From Bremerella alba (GTDB lineage Bacteria; Planctomycetota; Planctomycetia; Pirellulales; Pirellulaceae): a DNA stretch of 63,210 bases. The stretch is taken from assembly GCF_013618625.1 (NCBI RefSeq), contig NZ_JABRWO010000020.1, forward strand, positions 1 through 63,210. Reading direction: 5' to 3'. A program made the position numbers and the translations under genes. The notes beneath the pieces were generated by a model. That model saw nothing but the letters and a program-made list of their open reading frames with translations, was not told the DNA's origin and made no database searches. Shown here piece after piece: positions 1 to 7,863 of this stretch; the stretch's first letter is position 1, and each line of letters opens with the position of its first letter.

Positions 1-426
1 CCAAGGTTTCCAAACCGAAGCCGCGAAGAATCGACGGGATCAGGGTTCCTTCTGCCCAGGAAATGGACCGCGCGCTGGCGTGGGTTTCATTTCACCTCAA
101 ACTGCTCGGCCTGCAAGGCGGCGAAGTAAGGCGACTGCGGAAGCAGCTCAAGAAACGCGGCCAAGCGGAACGTCTCGCTCCGCGAACGACCCACGTCCGC
201 GGTCATCGCCCCAGCCGTACGAAGAAAACACGCGTGCAGCGTGTGCCACGTCTTTGTTTGCGGGAATATGCGAAGACGAGCCCGGCGGTTAATCGGGCGT
301 CGCAGACAACATCTGAATCGCAAAGCCATGCCCACGAAGACATGAGCCTGGCACCCGAAAAGAGGCCGCAAAGCTCTCCAGCAAACGAACGCGGGCCTCC
401 GTGATCAAGCGACGAAAATCACCTTC
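1..426. other. Left-edge stretch without a defensible gene
   Basis: I see no gene here that I can defend. A plus-strand frame is open from position 3 to 404 and begins plausibly (GIRVPSAQEMDRALAW), so it could be the 3' end of a gene cut by the window edge. Its second half becomes an arginine/serine-rich string of no recognisable family. The opposite strand is also open over 87-371, which is common in GC-rich DNA. Treat it as intergenic or decayed sequence leading into the REP-like palindrome at 427. Confidence 0.35.
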
Positions 427-543
427 GTAGGGTGCCGAGCAGTGACGCGAAGCGGAACGTATCGCACCGAATGCGGTCTCTAGCGACAAACAATGCATGA
501 ACATTGTTCGTGGTGCGATGCGCTGGCGTTGCTCTCACCCTAC
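427..543 (-). repeat. GTAG-headed REP/BIME-like palindrome, copy A
   Basis: A 117-bp imperfect palindrome begins GTAGGGTG and ends CACCCTAC. Read on the minus strand it has the order of the copies next to the RAYT gene at 20391: a short arm containing GCGCCAGCGCATCGCACC (here with a T in GCGTTGCTC), a variable centre with GACCGCATT, and a long arm containing CGTTCCGCTTCGCGTCACTG. The GTAG foot followed by a hairpin is the known signature of REP sequences mobilised by RAYT proteins. This is the copy most diverged in the central spacer. Confidence 0.75.
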
Positions 544-554
544 ATGGACTCAAT

Positions 555-596
555 GCCAGTCCCCTCTCCACCGAGGACGGTGGAGAGGGGACTGGC
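555..596. repeat. Perfect 18-bp stem-loop next to REP copy A
   Basis: GCCAGTCCCCTCTCCACC and its exact reverse complement are separated by the 6-base loop GAGGAC. No T-tract follows on the plus strand, and it ends about 110 bases before the epimerase gene at 708, so it is not an obvious intrinsic terminator. It may be a second kind of short palindromic repeat inserted next to copy A, or a structured leader. Confidence 0.7.
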
Positions 597-707
597 GTGC
601 GAGTTTCCCTTTTGCCACCAAATTCCTGTAAAATCAGGGGGCTAGTTAACCGTACTTCAATCTAGCGGTCAGACGGGTAGAGAGTGTCTCTTCTCGGAGG
701 TTAATGG

Positions 708-2066
708 ATGTTTACATTTCGCAGCAAAATTCCCGTTTCGGTGGCTACGGCGTTTCATTGGCACGAGCAGCCGGGGGCGCTTGATCGCTTGATTCCTCCG
801 TGGGAAGACGTGCAGATCGAGCACCGCAGCAATTCGATCGAGCCTGGCAGTCGCGTGGTGCTGAAGATGCACGTGGCCGGCTTTCCGCTGCGCTGGGTCG
901 CCGAGCACACCGAGCTCGAGCCTAACTCGCACTTTCACGACCGCCAGGTTTCCGGCCCATTTGCCCGTTGGGAACACACGCATCGGTTTCTTCCTAGCGA
1001 AGATGGCCAGTGCGTGCTGGAAGACCAGGTCGACTACCAAATCCCTGGCGGAGGTCTCGGCGATCGGTTTGGTCGCTCGAAGGTCGAGAAGATGTTGCTG
1101 CAAATGTTTCGTTACCGGCACGATACCACCACCCACGATTTGATCGCCCATGCCCGTTATCAGGAACGTCCTACGATGAAGATTGCTATCTCCGGTGCCA
1201 GTGGCCTGGTTGGCTCGCAGCTGGGCCCTTTCCTTACCACCGGCGGACATGAGGTCGCCAAGATTTCGCGATCCGCCGGCGAGAACACCATTCAATGGGA
1301 CATCAAAAACCAAGAGATCGACTCGACAAAGCTGGAAGGGCTCGACGCGGTCATTCATTTGGCTGGCGAAAGTGTCGCCGCGCGATGGACCGACAAGAAG
1401 AAGCAAGCCATCATCAACTCGCGCGTCGATGGAACTCGCCTGTTGAGTGAGTCGCTCGCCAAGCTTAAAAACCCGCCGAAGGTGATGGTGTGCGCTTCGG
1501 CGATGGGCTTTTATGGGGATCGCGGCGACGAAATCCTGAGCGAAGGTTCTCCCCCCGGCGATGGCTTTCTGGCCGATGTTTGCCAGGCGTGGGAAGAGGC
1601 CGCCCAGCCGGCCCGCGATGCCGGTATCCGCGTGGTGCATGCCCGGATCGGCATTGTGCTGAGCCCGAAGGGGGGCGCGCTCGCCCAGATGTTGACGCCG
1701 TTTAAGCTCGGTGTTGGCGGGCAGATTGGTTCCGGTAAACAGTGGTGGAGCTGGATCTCGCTGGATGATGTCGTCGGCGCGTTGCATCACCTAACGATGA
1801 ACGATCAGATTCGAGGGCCGGTGAATTTATGTGCCCCGAAAGCGGTCACCAATCACGACTTCACTAAGACCTTGGGACAAGTGATTTCGCGTCCGACCTT
1901 CCTGGCCGTTCCGGAGTTCGCCGCCAAGCTGGCCATGGGACAAATGGCCGACGAGATGCTGCTTTCCAGTTGCCGCATGGAACCGAAAGTGTTGGAAGAA
2001 ACGGAGTATTCCTTCCGCGACCCCCACCTGGAACGTTGCCTGCGGAAGCTGCTAGGCCGGCAGTAA
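708..2066 (+). CDS. SRPBCC-domain / TIGR01777-type NAD(P)-binding epimerase fusion
   Basis: The protein has 452 residues. Residues 1-150 resemble the SRPBCC (polyketide cyclase/START-like) fold seen in proteins of the YfcH neighbourhood (WHEQPGALDRLIPPW, then a ligand-cavity-like beta pattern). From residue 157 an extended short-chain dehydrogenase begins with the Rossmann motif GASGLVGSQL, followed by HLAGESVAARW and a C-terminal DUF1731-like tail. TIGR01777/YfcH proteins are predicted sugar-nucleotide-type epimerases of unknown substrate; fusion to SRPBCC is recurrent in the family. The start at 708 is supported by GGAGG at 696-700. The gene stands alone and converges on the membrane-protein gene that ends at 2165. 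Substrate unknown. Confidence 0.88.
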   Translation: MFTFRSKIPVSVATAFHWHEQPGALDRLIPPWEDVQIEHRSNSIEPGSRVVLKMHVAGFPLRWVAEHTELEPNSHFHDRQVSGPFARWEHTHRFLPSEDGQCVLEDQVDYQIPGGGLGDRFGRSKVEKMLLQMFRYRHDTTTHDLIAHARYQERPTMKIAISGASGLVGSQLGPFLTTGGHEVAKISRSAGENTIQWDIKNQEIDSTKLEGLDAVIHLAGESVAARWTDKKKQAIINSRVDGTRLLSESLAKLKNPPKVMVCASAMGFYGDRGDEILSEGSPPGDGFLADVCQAWEEAAQPARDAGIRVVHARIGIVLSPKGGALAQMLTPFKLGVGGQIGSGKQWWSWISLDDVVGALHHLTMNDQIRGPVNLCAPKAVTNHDFTKTLGQVISRPTFLAVPEFAAKLAMGQMADEMLLSSCRMEPKVLEETEYSFRDPHLERCLRKLLGRQ

Positions 2067-2078
2067 TAGGGTTGAAAT

Positions 2079-2146
2079 GTAGGGCCCACGTGACGCGGGT
2101 CGCGAAGCGGGTACCAGGATTCCGACCCGCGTCACGCGGGCCCTAC
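2079..2146. repeat. GTAGGGCCC...GGGCCCTAC palindrome between convergent genes
   Basis: A 68-bp inverted repeat lies between the convergent genes ending at 2066 and 2165. The arms are GTAGGGCCCACGTGACGCGG and its partner CGCGTCACGCGGGCCCTAC, around a short centre. It has GTAG/CTAC feet like the REP elements elsewhere in the window but a different stem, so it is either a second REP family or a bidirectional transcription barrier. No clear T-tract is present. Confidence 0.65.
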
Positions 2147-2164
2147 CCAAAGTATGTGGCGGCG

Positions 2165-3328
2165 TTAATCTTCGTCTTCTTCCCAATCTTCGTCGCCGTC
2201 ATCGGCGTAGGTTCGCGTCCAGATATCGGCGGCGACGGGCTCGGTGATTGAGGTCTGAAATTCCCATTGGGTCGATGGCGCACCGGAACCATTTTTCAGC
2301 TCGATCATATCGCGAAAGACCTGCTGCGGGGTGCCACGAGACAATGCGTCTTCCAGCTCGGCAATGCGTTGATTCCATTGCTGACGCTGCTCGCGAAGCT
2401 CGGCGGCGTCCTCGTCATCGTCAGGCTCTTCGAGCACGTCGGGGTAGTACTCTTCGTCGTAAACTTGCAGCAACTGTTCGGCCATCATCCGCTGGTGAAC
2501 GACCACACCGTAACTTTGGAGATGATCCCATTGAAAGGAATTCAGCTCGGCCTCTTTGCGATAGCGCCGCAGTGCCCGATCGCTCAGAAATTCGTGGATC
2601 GCGGCTCGCCATTGAAGTTGAATCTGGCGAACCGTTTCGTCGGTGCACTCGTCGCCGTTCATGTCGGCGATACGACGAATTTCGTCTTGGGTCGCGCCGC
2701 CCCGTTCGATCCGCCAATCCATTTCGCGAGCGTAGGCCTTCTCGAAGTAGGCCGGAAAGTTTTCCTGGTTGAACGTTTCCATTTCGGTGGCCGGGGCTTC
2801 TTCGCGGAAGCGGCGGACGATCTCCTCGACCGAATCTTCGGGGAAGAACTTGTGCGTCGCGAACGGAGGGATATCCATGCCGTGATACTTGGTGCTGCCA
2901 AAGGTCCAGCCGGTGCCATCGTGGTAACGGCGGACGACGTCGCACCAGACGCCCATCACTGGGTGCGAATAGACGACGCCGAGCGTCGACTGATCGGCAT
3001 CGAGCAAGACACGCATGGGGGTGACGATTTCTTCGGCCACGTAGTCTTCGAGCTTGGTAAAACCGAGACTTTCAAACTGCTCGACCGTGGCATCGAATTG
3101 CTTTCGGTGGTCGTCCATGACCCACTGATCGTCGGGATCGTCCAGGTCACTTCGCTTGGTCAGCTTAATGCGGAAAGGAGGAACGCCGCCCCCCAGGCCT
3201 TGAGCAATAAGATCGCCGAGCGACTTCAACCAGCTCCGCATTTTCCAGCGAATGAGAAGATACGCGACGACCAAAAACAAAACCAAGGCGACAAACACAC
3301 CGCCCACAATTTGAAAGAAAAGTTGCAT
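2165..3328 (-). CDS. Hypothetical single-pass membrane protein
   Basis: The protein has 387 residues and I recognise no family. Residues 4-27 form one strong hydrophobic helix (VGGVFVALVLFLVVAYLLI) followed by a positively charged RWKMRSWLK segment, which predicts an N-terminal anchor with the rest on the cytoplasmic side. The soluble part is rich in charged and aromatic residues, without cysteine pairs or nucleotide-binding motifs. The C-terminus is very acidic (DDGDEDWEEDED). Codon use matches the neighbours. It faces away from the photolyase gene, with an intergenic region of about 200 bases that must hold both promoters. Confidence 0.75.
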   Translation of the reverse strand: MQLFFQIVGGVFVALVLFLVVAYLLIRWKMRSWLKSLGDLIAQGLGGGVPPFRIKLTKRSDLDDPDDQWVMDDHRKQFDATVEQFESLGFTKLEDYVAEEIVTPMRVLLDADQSTLGVVYSHPVMGVWCDVVRRYHDGTGWTFGSTKYHGMDIPPFATHKFFPEDSVEEIVRRFREEAPATEMETFNQENFPAYFEKAYAREMDWRIERGGATQDEIRRIADMNGDECTDETVRQIQLQWRAAIHEFLSDRALRRYRKEAELNSFQWDHLQSYGVVVHQRMMAEQLLQVYDEEYYPDVLEEPDDDEDAAELREQRQQWNQRIAELEDALSRGTPQQVFRDMIELKNGSGAPSTQWEFQTSITEPVAADIWTRTYADDGDEDWEEDED

Positions 3329-3525
3329 GACGTCCCCCGCCGAGCTGCAATAAGATCAGGTAGAATCCAGCTGACGGCAAGGTACCAACTGCCTGAATAG
3401 GATTCCAGCACTTTTTTGTGAAGCCATCGTTAATTGGCGAATCCTTTTTCGGTTCGCATTTACTTCACCGTGTGTCGCTTGGCGGAAAGCGTCCTGCAGA
3501 CTTGTCATCCCCCTTAAACCATGAA

Positions 3526-5025
3526 ATGGCATTACCCTTGTCGGCCGAACTTTGGCACCTGCGAATTCACGAAATCAACGACGCCCCGGTCAACGAGACG
3601 GGGAAGTATGTCCTGTACTGGATGATCGCTAACCGCCGGACCGAGTGGAACTTCTCACTGCAACGGGCCGCCTGGTGGGCCGACCAGCTGAAGAAACCGC
3701 TCGTTGTTTTTGAACCCCTGAGGGTGGGTTACCCATGGGCCAGCGACCGTTTGCACACGTTCGTCTTGCAGGGCATGCTCGACAACCAAACGGCCTTGTC
3801 CGACAGCCCCGTCGTTTATTATCCCTATGTCGAGCCACAGCCCGACGCCGCCAAGGGGCTGCTGAAGGCGCTTGCCGATGATGCGTGTGCGGTGGTGACC
3901 GACGACTTTCCCTGCTTCTTCTTGCCCCGCATGGTTCAGGCGGTCGGCAAGAGGCTGAAGGTCAAGCTCGAAGCGATCGACAGCAACGGCCTATTGCCGA
4001 TGCAAGCCGCAGATCGCGACTTCCCTGTGGCTCACAGCTTCCGGCGATTTTTGCAGAAGGAGTTACCGCCTCATTTGGAAGTCTTCCCTAATGCGAATCC
4101 AATGGCGAAGAAGTCGTTTCCGGCCACCAACCATAAGCTGATCGCCGACATAATTCAGCAGTGGCCATCGATCGATAAACAGACGCTCGAACGCCCGGCC
4201 GACTTCATCGCCGGATTGCCGATCGATCACGAAGTAGGCCCGGTCGATACGCCTGGCGGAACGCTCGCCGCACGAAAGCAAATGCAGTGGTTCCTTAAAG
4301 AGGGCCTGCCACGGTATGCCGACGACCGGAACAACGTCGAAAGCGAGTGCGCCAGTCAGCTGTCGCCGTATCTGCACTTTGGGCATCTCTCGGCTCACGA
4401 GGTCTTCCACCATCTGGCGAAGCAGGAAAAGTGGGAGCCGAACCAGCTGAGCACCAAGGTGACCGGCAGCCGGGAAGGGTGGTGGAACATGAGCCCCGGG
4501 GCCGAGGCGTTTCTCGACGAGATTATCACCTGGCGCGAACTGGGCTACAACATGTGCCACCTGCGAGACGACTACGACCAGTTCAGCTCGCTGCCGGACT
4601 GGGCCCAGAAAACGCTTAACGAGCACAAAGACGACCCGCGCGAGCATGTTTACACGCTCGAACAGTTCGAGAAAGCCCAGACGCACGACCCGCTCTGGAA
4701 CGCCGCCCAGCGGCAACTGGTGCAAGACGGGCGGATTCACAATTACCTGCGGATGCTGTGGGGAAAAAAGGTCTTGCACTGGACCAATACGCCAGAATAC
4801 GCCGCGAAGATCTTAATTCATCTGAACAATAAGTACGCATTAGATGGCCGGAACCCCAACAGCTATAGCGGAATCTTCTGGTGCCTGGGACGATACGACC
4901 GAGCCTGGGGGCCCGAACGCGAGATCTTCGGCAAAATCCGCTATATGACCAGCGACAGCGCGATGCGAAAGCTCAAACTGAAGAGCTATATAAAACAGTA
5001 CAACGAGGGAAAGCTGTTCGACTAA
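3526..5025 (+). CDS. Class II-type deoxyribodipyrimidine photolyase
   Basis: The product has 499 residues from ATG 3526; an upstream GTG at 3418 in frame would add 36 residues that do not resemble the family, so I prefer 3526. The N-terminal alpha/beta photolyase domain starts at KYVLYWMIANRRTEWNFSL. The C-terminal FAD-binding helical region carries SQLSPYLHFGHLSAHEV, EIITWRELGYNMCH, WGKKVLHWTNTP and DGRNPNSYSGIFWC, in the order typical of class II CPD photolyases. These enzymes bind FADH- and use blue light to split cyclobutane pyrimidine dimers. It appears monocistronic. Cryptochrome-like non-repair members exist, but the motif set fits a repair enzyme. Confidence 0.9.
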   Translation: MALPLSAELWHLRIHEINDAPVNETGKYVLYWMIANRRTEWNFSLQRAAWWADQLKKPLVVFEPLRVGYPWASDRLHTFVLQGMLDNQTALSDSPVVYYPYVEPQPDAAKGLLKALADDACAVVTDDFPCFFLPRMVQAVGKRLKVKLEAIDSNGLLPMQAADRDFPVAHSFRRFLQKELPPHLEVFPNANPMAKKSFPATNHKLIADIIQQWPSIDKQTLERPADFIAGLPIDHEVGPVDTPGGTLAARKQMQWFLKEGLPRYADDRNNVESECASQLSPYLHFGHLSAHEVFHHLAKQEKWEPNQLSTKVTGSREGWWNMSPGAEAFLDEIITWRELGYNMCHLRDDYDQFSSLPDWAQKTLNEHKDDPREHVYTLEQFEKAQTHDPLWNAAQRQLVQDGRIHNYLRMLWGKKVLHWTNTPEYAAKILIHLNNKYALDGRNPNSYSGIFWCLGRYDRAWGPEREIFGKIRYMTSDSAMRKLKLKSYIKQYNEGKLFD

Positions 5026-5276
5026 AGAGGTGAACGAGGTGGAACAATCGGCGCCAACTCGCCGCATTCTTCCTAAATTGACCAAGATTTGCCCAAGAAT
5101 CGGGGTGTAGAGGGGCGATTTCTTCTAAATGGACTAGATGCATCGCTTGCTCTGGCGGTATATTAGTTGTTTGTCTTTGAGGTCAAGCGCCACCGGTATT
5201 GAAAAGCGCTTCCCATAATCCACATTTTCCGGCAGCAAGTCGGGCTATCGAAACAAAGGAAATCTTTAGGTAACCA

Positions 5277-5474
5277 ATGGTTAAGGTACTCGTTCGCGAC
5301 AGGGAATCGATTCAAGAAGCAGTTCGTCGGTTTGGTAAGTTGGTTATGCGAAGCGGTCTCAAGAAAGAGATGCGCCGCCGCAAGTATTACGAAAAGCCGA
5401 GCGACCTGAAGCGTCGAGCCCGCCTGCGTGCTGAACGCCGCGCCATGAAAGAACGCCTGCTGGTTCAAGAGTAA
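5277..5474 (+). CDS. rpsU: 30S ribosomal protein S21
   Basis: A 65-residue basic protein starts [19 protein letters not shown] and continues with [20 protein letters not shown], which is the bS21 pattern; length and charge are normal for the family. bS21 binds the 30S platform close to the 3' end of 16S rRNA and helps translation initiation. The gene stands alone with about 250 bases of upstream sequence and a strong terminator at 5522, so it is probably transcribed on its own. Confidence 0.95.
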   Translation: MVKVLVRDRESIQEAVRRFGKLVMRSGLKKEMRRRKYYEKPSDLKRRARLRAERRAMKERLLVQE

Positions 5475-5521
5475 GCTCTTGCCGCACGCATCGACTGCCT
5501 AAAGTCGAGTCTATAAAAGAG

Positions 5522-5557
5522 AACGCCCAGTGTTTACACTGGGCGTTGTTGTTTCTT
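5522..5557 (+). terminator. Intrinsic terminator of rpsU
   Basis: AACGCCCAGTGT, loop TTAC, ACTGGGCGTT, then GTTGTTTCTT. The stem is 10-11 bp and GC-rich and lies 47 bases after the rpsU stop. It may also serve the opposing SGNH gene that ends at 5581. Confidence 0.85.
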
Positions 5558-5580
5558 GATTGCTTAACGACTCAACGGCC

Positions 5581-6252
5581 TTAGTCCTGCAGGTGAGGCT
5601 GAATCTCTTTCGCCCAGACGGCGTAGCCTTCGTCGGTCATGTGCAGGCCATCTTTCTTAAACAGTTCTGGCCGCGGCTTGCCATCTTCGCCGAGCATGGG
5701 GGCGTCGATGTCGATGAACTCGCAGTTGTCGGTCTTGGCACATTCCTGGGCGATCAGCTTGTTCGTCTCGCGAACTTCCTTGATCATCTTCCAACGACTG
5801 AGGCTTGGCTTGACGGCGATGTACAGGATCTTGGTGCTGGGAAGCTCTTCACGAATCGTCGAGACGAACTCTTGGAAGTCTTCGCGAATCCGCTCAGGCG
5901 TATACTTTGCGGCCACGTCGTTATCGCCAGCATAGACAACAACCGTACGCGGCTTGTACGGCAGGATGATTTTGTCGGCGTAGTAGACCGAGTCTTCCAA
6001 CCGGGAACCACCAAAGCCACGATTCAAGCCATTCAACTTGGGAAATGACTTATCCAGATCCCACATCCGAATGCTGCTGCTTCCCACAAAAACAACGCCG
6101 CCAGGTTTGACCGGGTTTTGCTGGTCCTTTTTGGCGAACTTGTCCATATCCTTCTGCCACTTGGCAATGCTCGCCGGCACTTCACCATCGGCGGCAAAAC
6201 TGGTGGCAGCAAACAGAACCAAAAGAGCGAGACTCGCAAGCGTTTTTATCAT
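5581..6252 (-). CDS. Secreted SGNH/GDSL-type hydrolase
   Basis: The protein has 223 residues with a clear Sec signal peptide (LASLALLVLFAATSFAADG). The SGNH blocks are visible in order: VVFVGSSSIRMW for block I with the nucleophile serine, NRGFGGSRL for block II, YAGDNDVA for block III (the usual GxND), and KKDGLHMTDEGY for block V with the catalytic Asp and His. Family members deacylate carbohydrates or lipids outside the cytoplasm; the substrate cannot be read from sequence. It lies upstream of nothing on its strand and is separated from the oxidoreductase gene at 6438 by a terminator, so it is likely its own unit. Confidence 0.88.
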   Translation of the reverse strand: MIKTLASLALLVLFAATSFAADGEVPASIAKWQKDMDKFAKKDQQNPVKPGGVVFVGSSSIRMWDLDKSFPKLNGLNRGFGGSRLEDSVYYADKIILPYKPRTVVVYAGDNDVAAKYTPERIREDFQEFVSTIREELPSTKILYIAVKPSLSRWKMIKEVRETNKLIAQECAKTDNCEFIDIDAPMLGEDGKPRPELFKKDGLHMTDEGYAVWAKEIQPHLQD

Positions 6253-6388
6253 GGGTGTGAATTCCTAATTAGATATGAACTGAGGCGGGAGGGTCATGAC
6301 GCGAGAGTTTGTTCCCAACCAAACCCCAACGGGACTTAGAAATGGTAACGCAAAAATCAAAGAATCCTGACCGAATTTATCCAAAAGA

Positions 6389-6416
6389 AAAGCGGGATCC
6401 AGGGGATCCCGCTTTA
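6389..6416 (-). terminator. Terminator of the Gfo/Idh/MocA gene
   Basis: On the minus strand, AAAGCGGGATCC pairs with GGATCCCGCTTT and is followed by TCTTTTGG. It lies about 22 bases after the stop of the oxidoreductase gene (6438). Confidence 0.8.
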
Positions 6417-6437
6417 ACGAATTGGTCGTCTGCAAGA

Positions 6438-7712
6438 CTAGCCGAGCACGTAAGGGGCGCGGTGGGCGCGGTGCGTCATCTCGGCAGCTTCGTTGTCGCC
6501 GTTGATCTTTTCCGAGACGGGGTCCCATTCGATCTTGCGTTCCAACCGGCAAGAGATATTGCCCAGGTGGCAAGCGGTTGCCGTGCGGTGGCCGATTTCG
6601 ACATCGCAGATTGGCAGTTCGCGGGTTTCCATGCAGCTCAAGAAGTTCTTGTGATGGTTGCTGCTGTCGATCAAATGGATATCCGAATCCTTCAGCTTGA
6701 TCGCCCCGATTTCCTCGGACGACGGCTTGAACACGCCACGGTTGACGTAGATCTCGCCCTTGTCGCCGATGAAGCGGGTGCCCATCTTGATGTCCTTTTG
6801 ACCCTGGCCGACGATCATCTTCACGCCGTCGCCATAGTCGTAGGTGATGCGGCAAGCTTCTGGTACTTCGTGGGCACCATCGGGATGAAACTTGACCTGC
6901 TCGGCATGAACCGACAGCGGGCCGCTGTCGTCCTTGCCCATGCCCCAGTGGGCGATGTCGATATGATGGGCACCCCAGTTGGTCATCTGACCGCCGGAAT
7001 AGTCCCACCAGAAACGGAAGTTGTAGTGAACCCGCTTCGAGTTGTACGGACGAACGGGTGCTGGGCCGAGCCAGAAATCGTAATTCAAGTTATCGGGTGC
7101 TTCGCCATCAGGCGGCAGCTTGCCGGGGTCGTTGGCATTGGCGATACCAACATGCACCGTGTGGACCTTACCGATATAGCCGTTGCGAACCAGTTCGCAG
7201 GCCTTACGGAAGTTAGAAGACGAACGCTGCATCGAACCGGTCTGCACGATACGCTTGTTCGCCCGAGCCGCGTCAACCATCTTGCGGCCTTCGTTGATCG
7301 TCAGCGACAGGGGCTTTTCGCAGTAGACGTCTTTGCCTGCTTCGCATGCGGCGATGGTCGTGATGGCGTGCCAATGGTCAGGCGTGCTCACCACAACGGC
7401 GTCGATGTCTTTGCGATCCAACAGCCGGCGGTAGTCCTCGAAGATCTCGACCTTGCGGTCCTTCTTATCGAGCACGGTCTTGGCGGCGTTTTCGGCATGC
7501 TTCGAGTCGACATCGCACACGGCAACCGCGTTGTCGAGGAACTTGCCCAGGTTGCCGCGGCCCATGCCGCCGACACCAATGTGACCGGTCAGAACCCGAT
7601 CGTTGGCACCAAAAGCAGTCGAAGGGATGAACATCGGGGCCGCCGCCAAACCGGCAGCCGCTGTGGATGTCATGAGAAACGAACGACGAGAAACGCGATT
7701 ATTAGCTGTCAT
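6438..7712 (-). CDS. Secreted Gfo/Idh/MocA family oxidoreductase
   Basis: The protein has 424 residues. The N-terminus carries a twin-arginine signal (VSRRSFLMTSTAAAGLAAAP), as usual for planctomycete members of this family, so it is probably exported folded with its nicotinamide cofactor. The Rossmann part follows (HIGVGGMGRGNLGKF), then VVSTPDHWH and the catalytic-lysine motif YCEKPLSLT. The C-terminal domain has WWDYSGGQMTNWGAHHID, a common planctomycete signature. Such proteins oxidise or reduce sugars or polyols; the substrate is unknown. It is preceded by about 150 bases before the helicase gene end and appears monocistronic. Confidence 0.92.
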   Translation of the reverse strand: MTANNRVSRRSFLMTSTAAAGLAAAPMFIPSTAFGANDRVLTGHIGVGGMGRGNLGKFLDNAVAVCDVDSKHAENAAKTVLDKKDRKVEIFEDYRRLLDRKDIDAVVVSTPDHWHAITTIAACEAGKDVYCEKPLSLTINEGRKMVDAARANKRIVQTGSMQRSSSNFRKACELVRNGYIGKVHTVHVGIANANDPGKLPPDGEAPDNLNYDFWLGPAPVRPYNSKRVHYNFRFWWDYSGGQMTNWGAHHIDIAHWGMGKDDSGPLSVHAEQVKFHPDGAHEVPEACRITYDYGDGVKMIVGQGQKDIKMGTRFIGDKGEIYVNRGVFKPSSEEIGAIKLKDSDIHLIDSSNHHKNFLSCMETRELPICDVEIGHRTATACHLGNISCRLERKIEWDPVSEKINGDNEAAEMTHRAHRAPYVLG

Positions 7713-7863
7713 GGATACCTCGTTGGTTCAAAGCGAACTAGCCTCTACTCGACCACGGCAAGAAAGGATGGAAGCTTCCGGCGGGGCGGTAAACTTCTTA
7801 GTTTAGCTGAAATCGGTTGCCGCGTTAAGTCAAAGAAGACACCATTACCCCTAGGTTATCGGA

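Noticed and set aside
3418-3525. GTG start at 3418 for the photolyase
   Set aside because: The additional 36 residues have no family resemblance, while homology starts right after ATG 3526.
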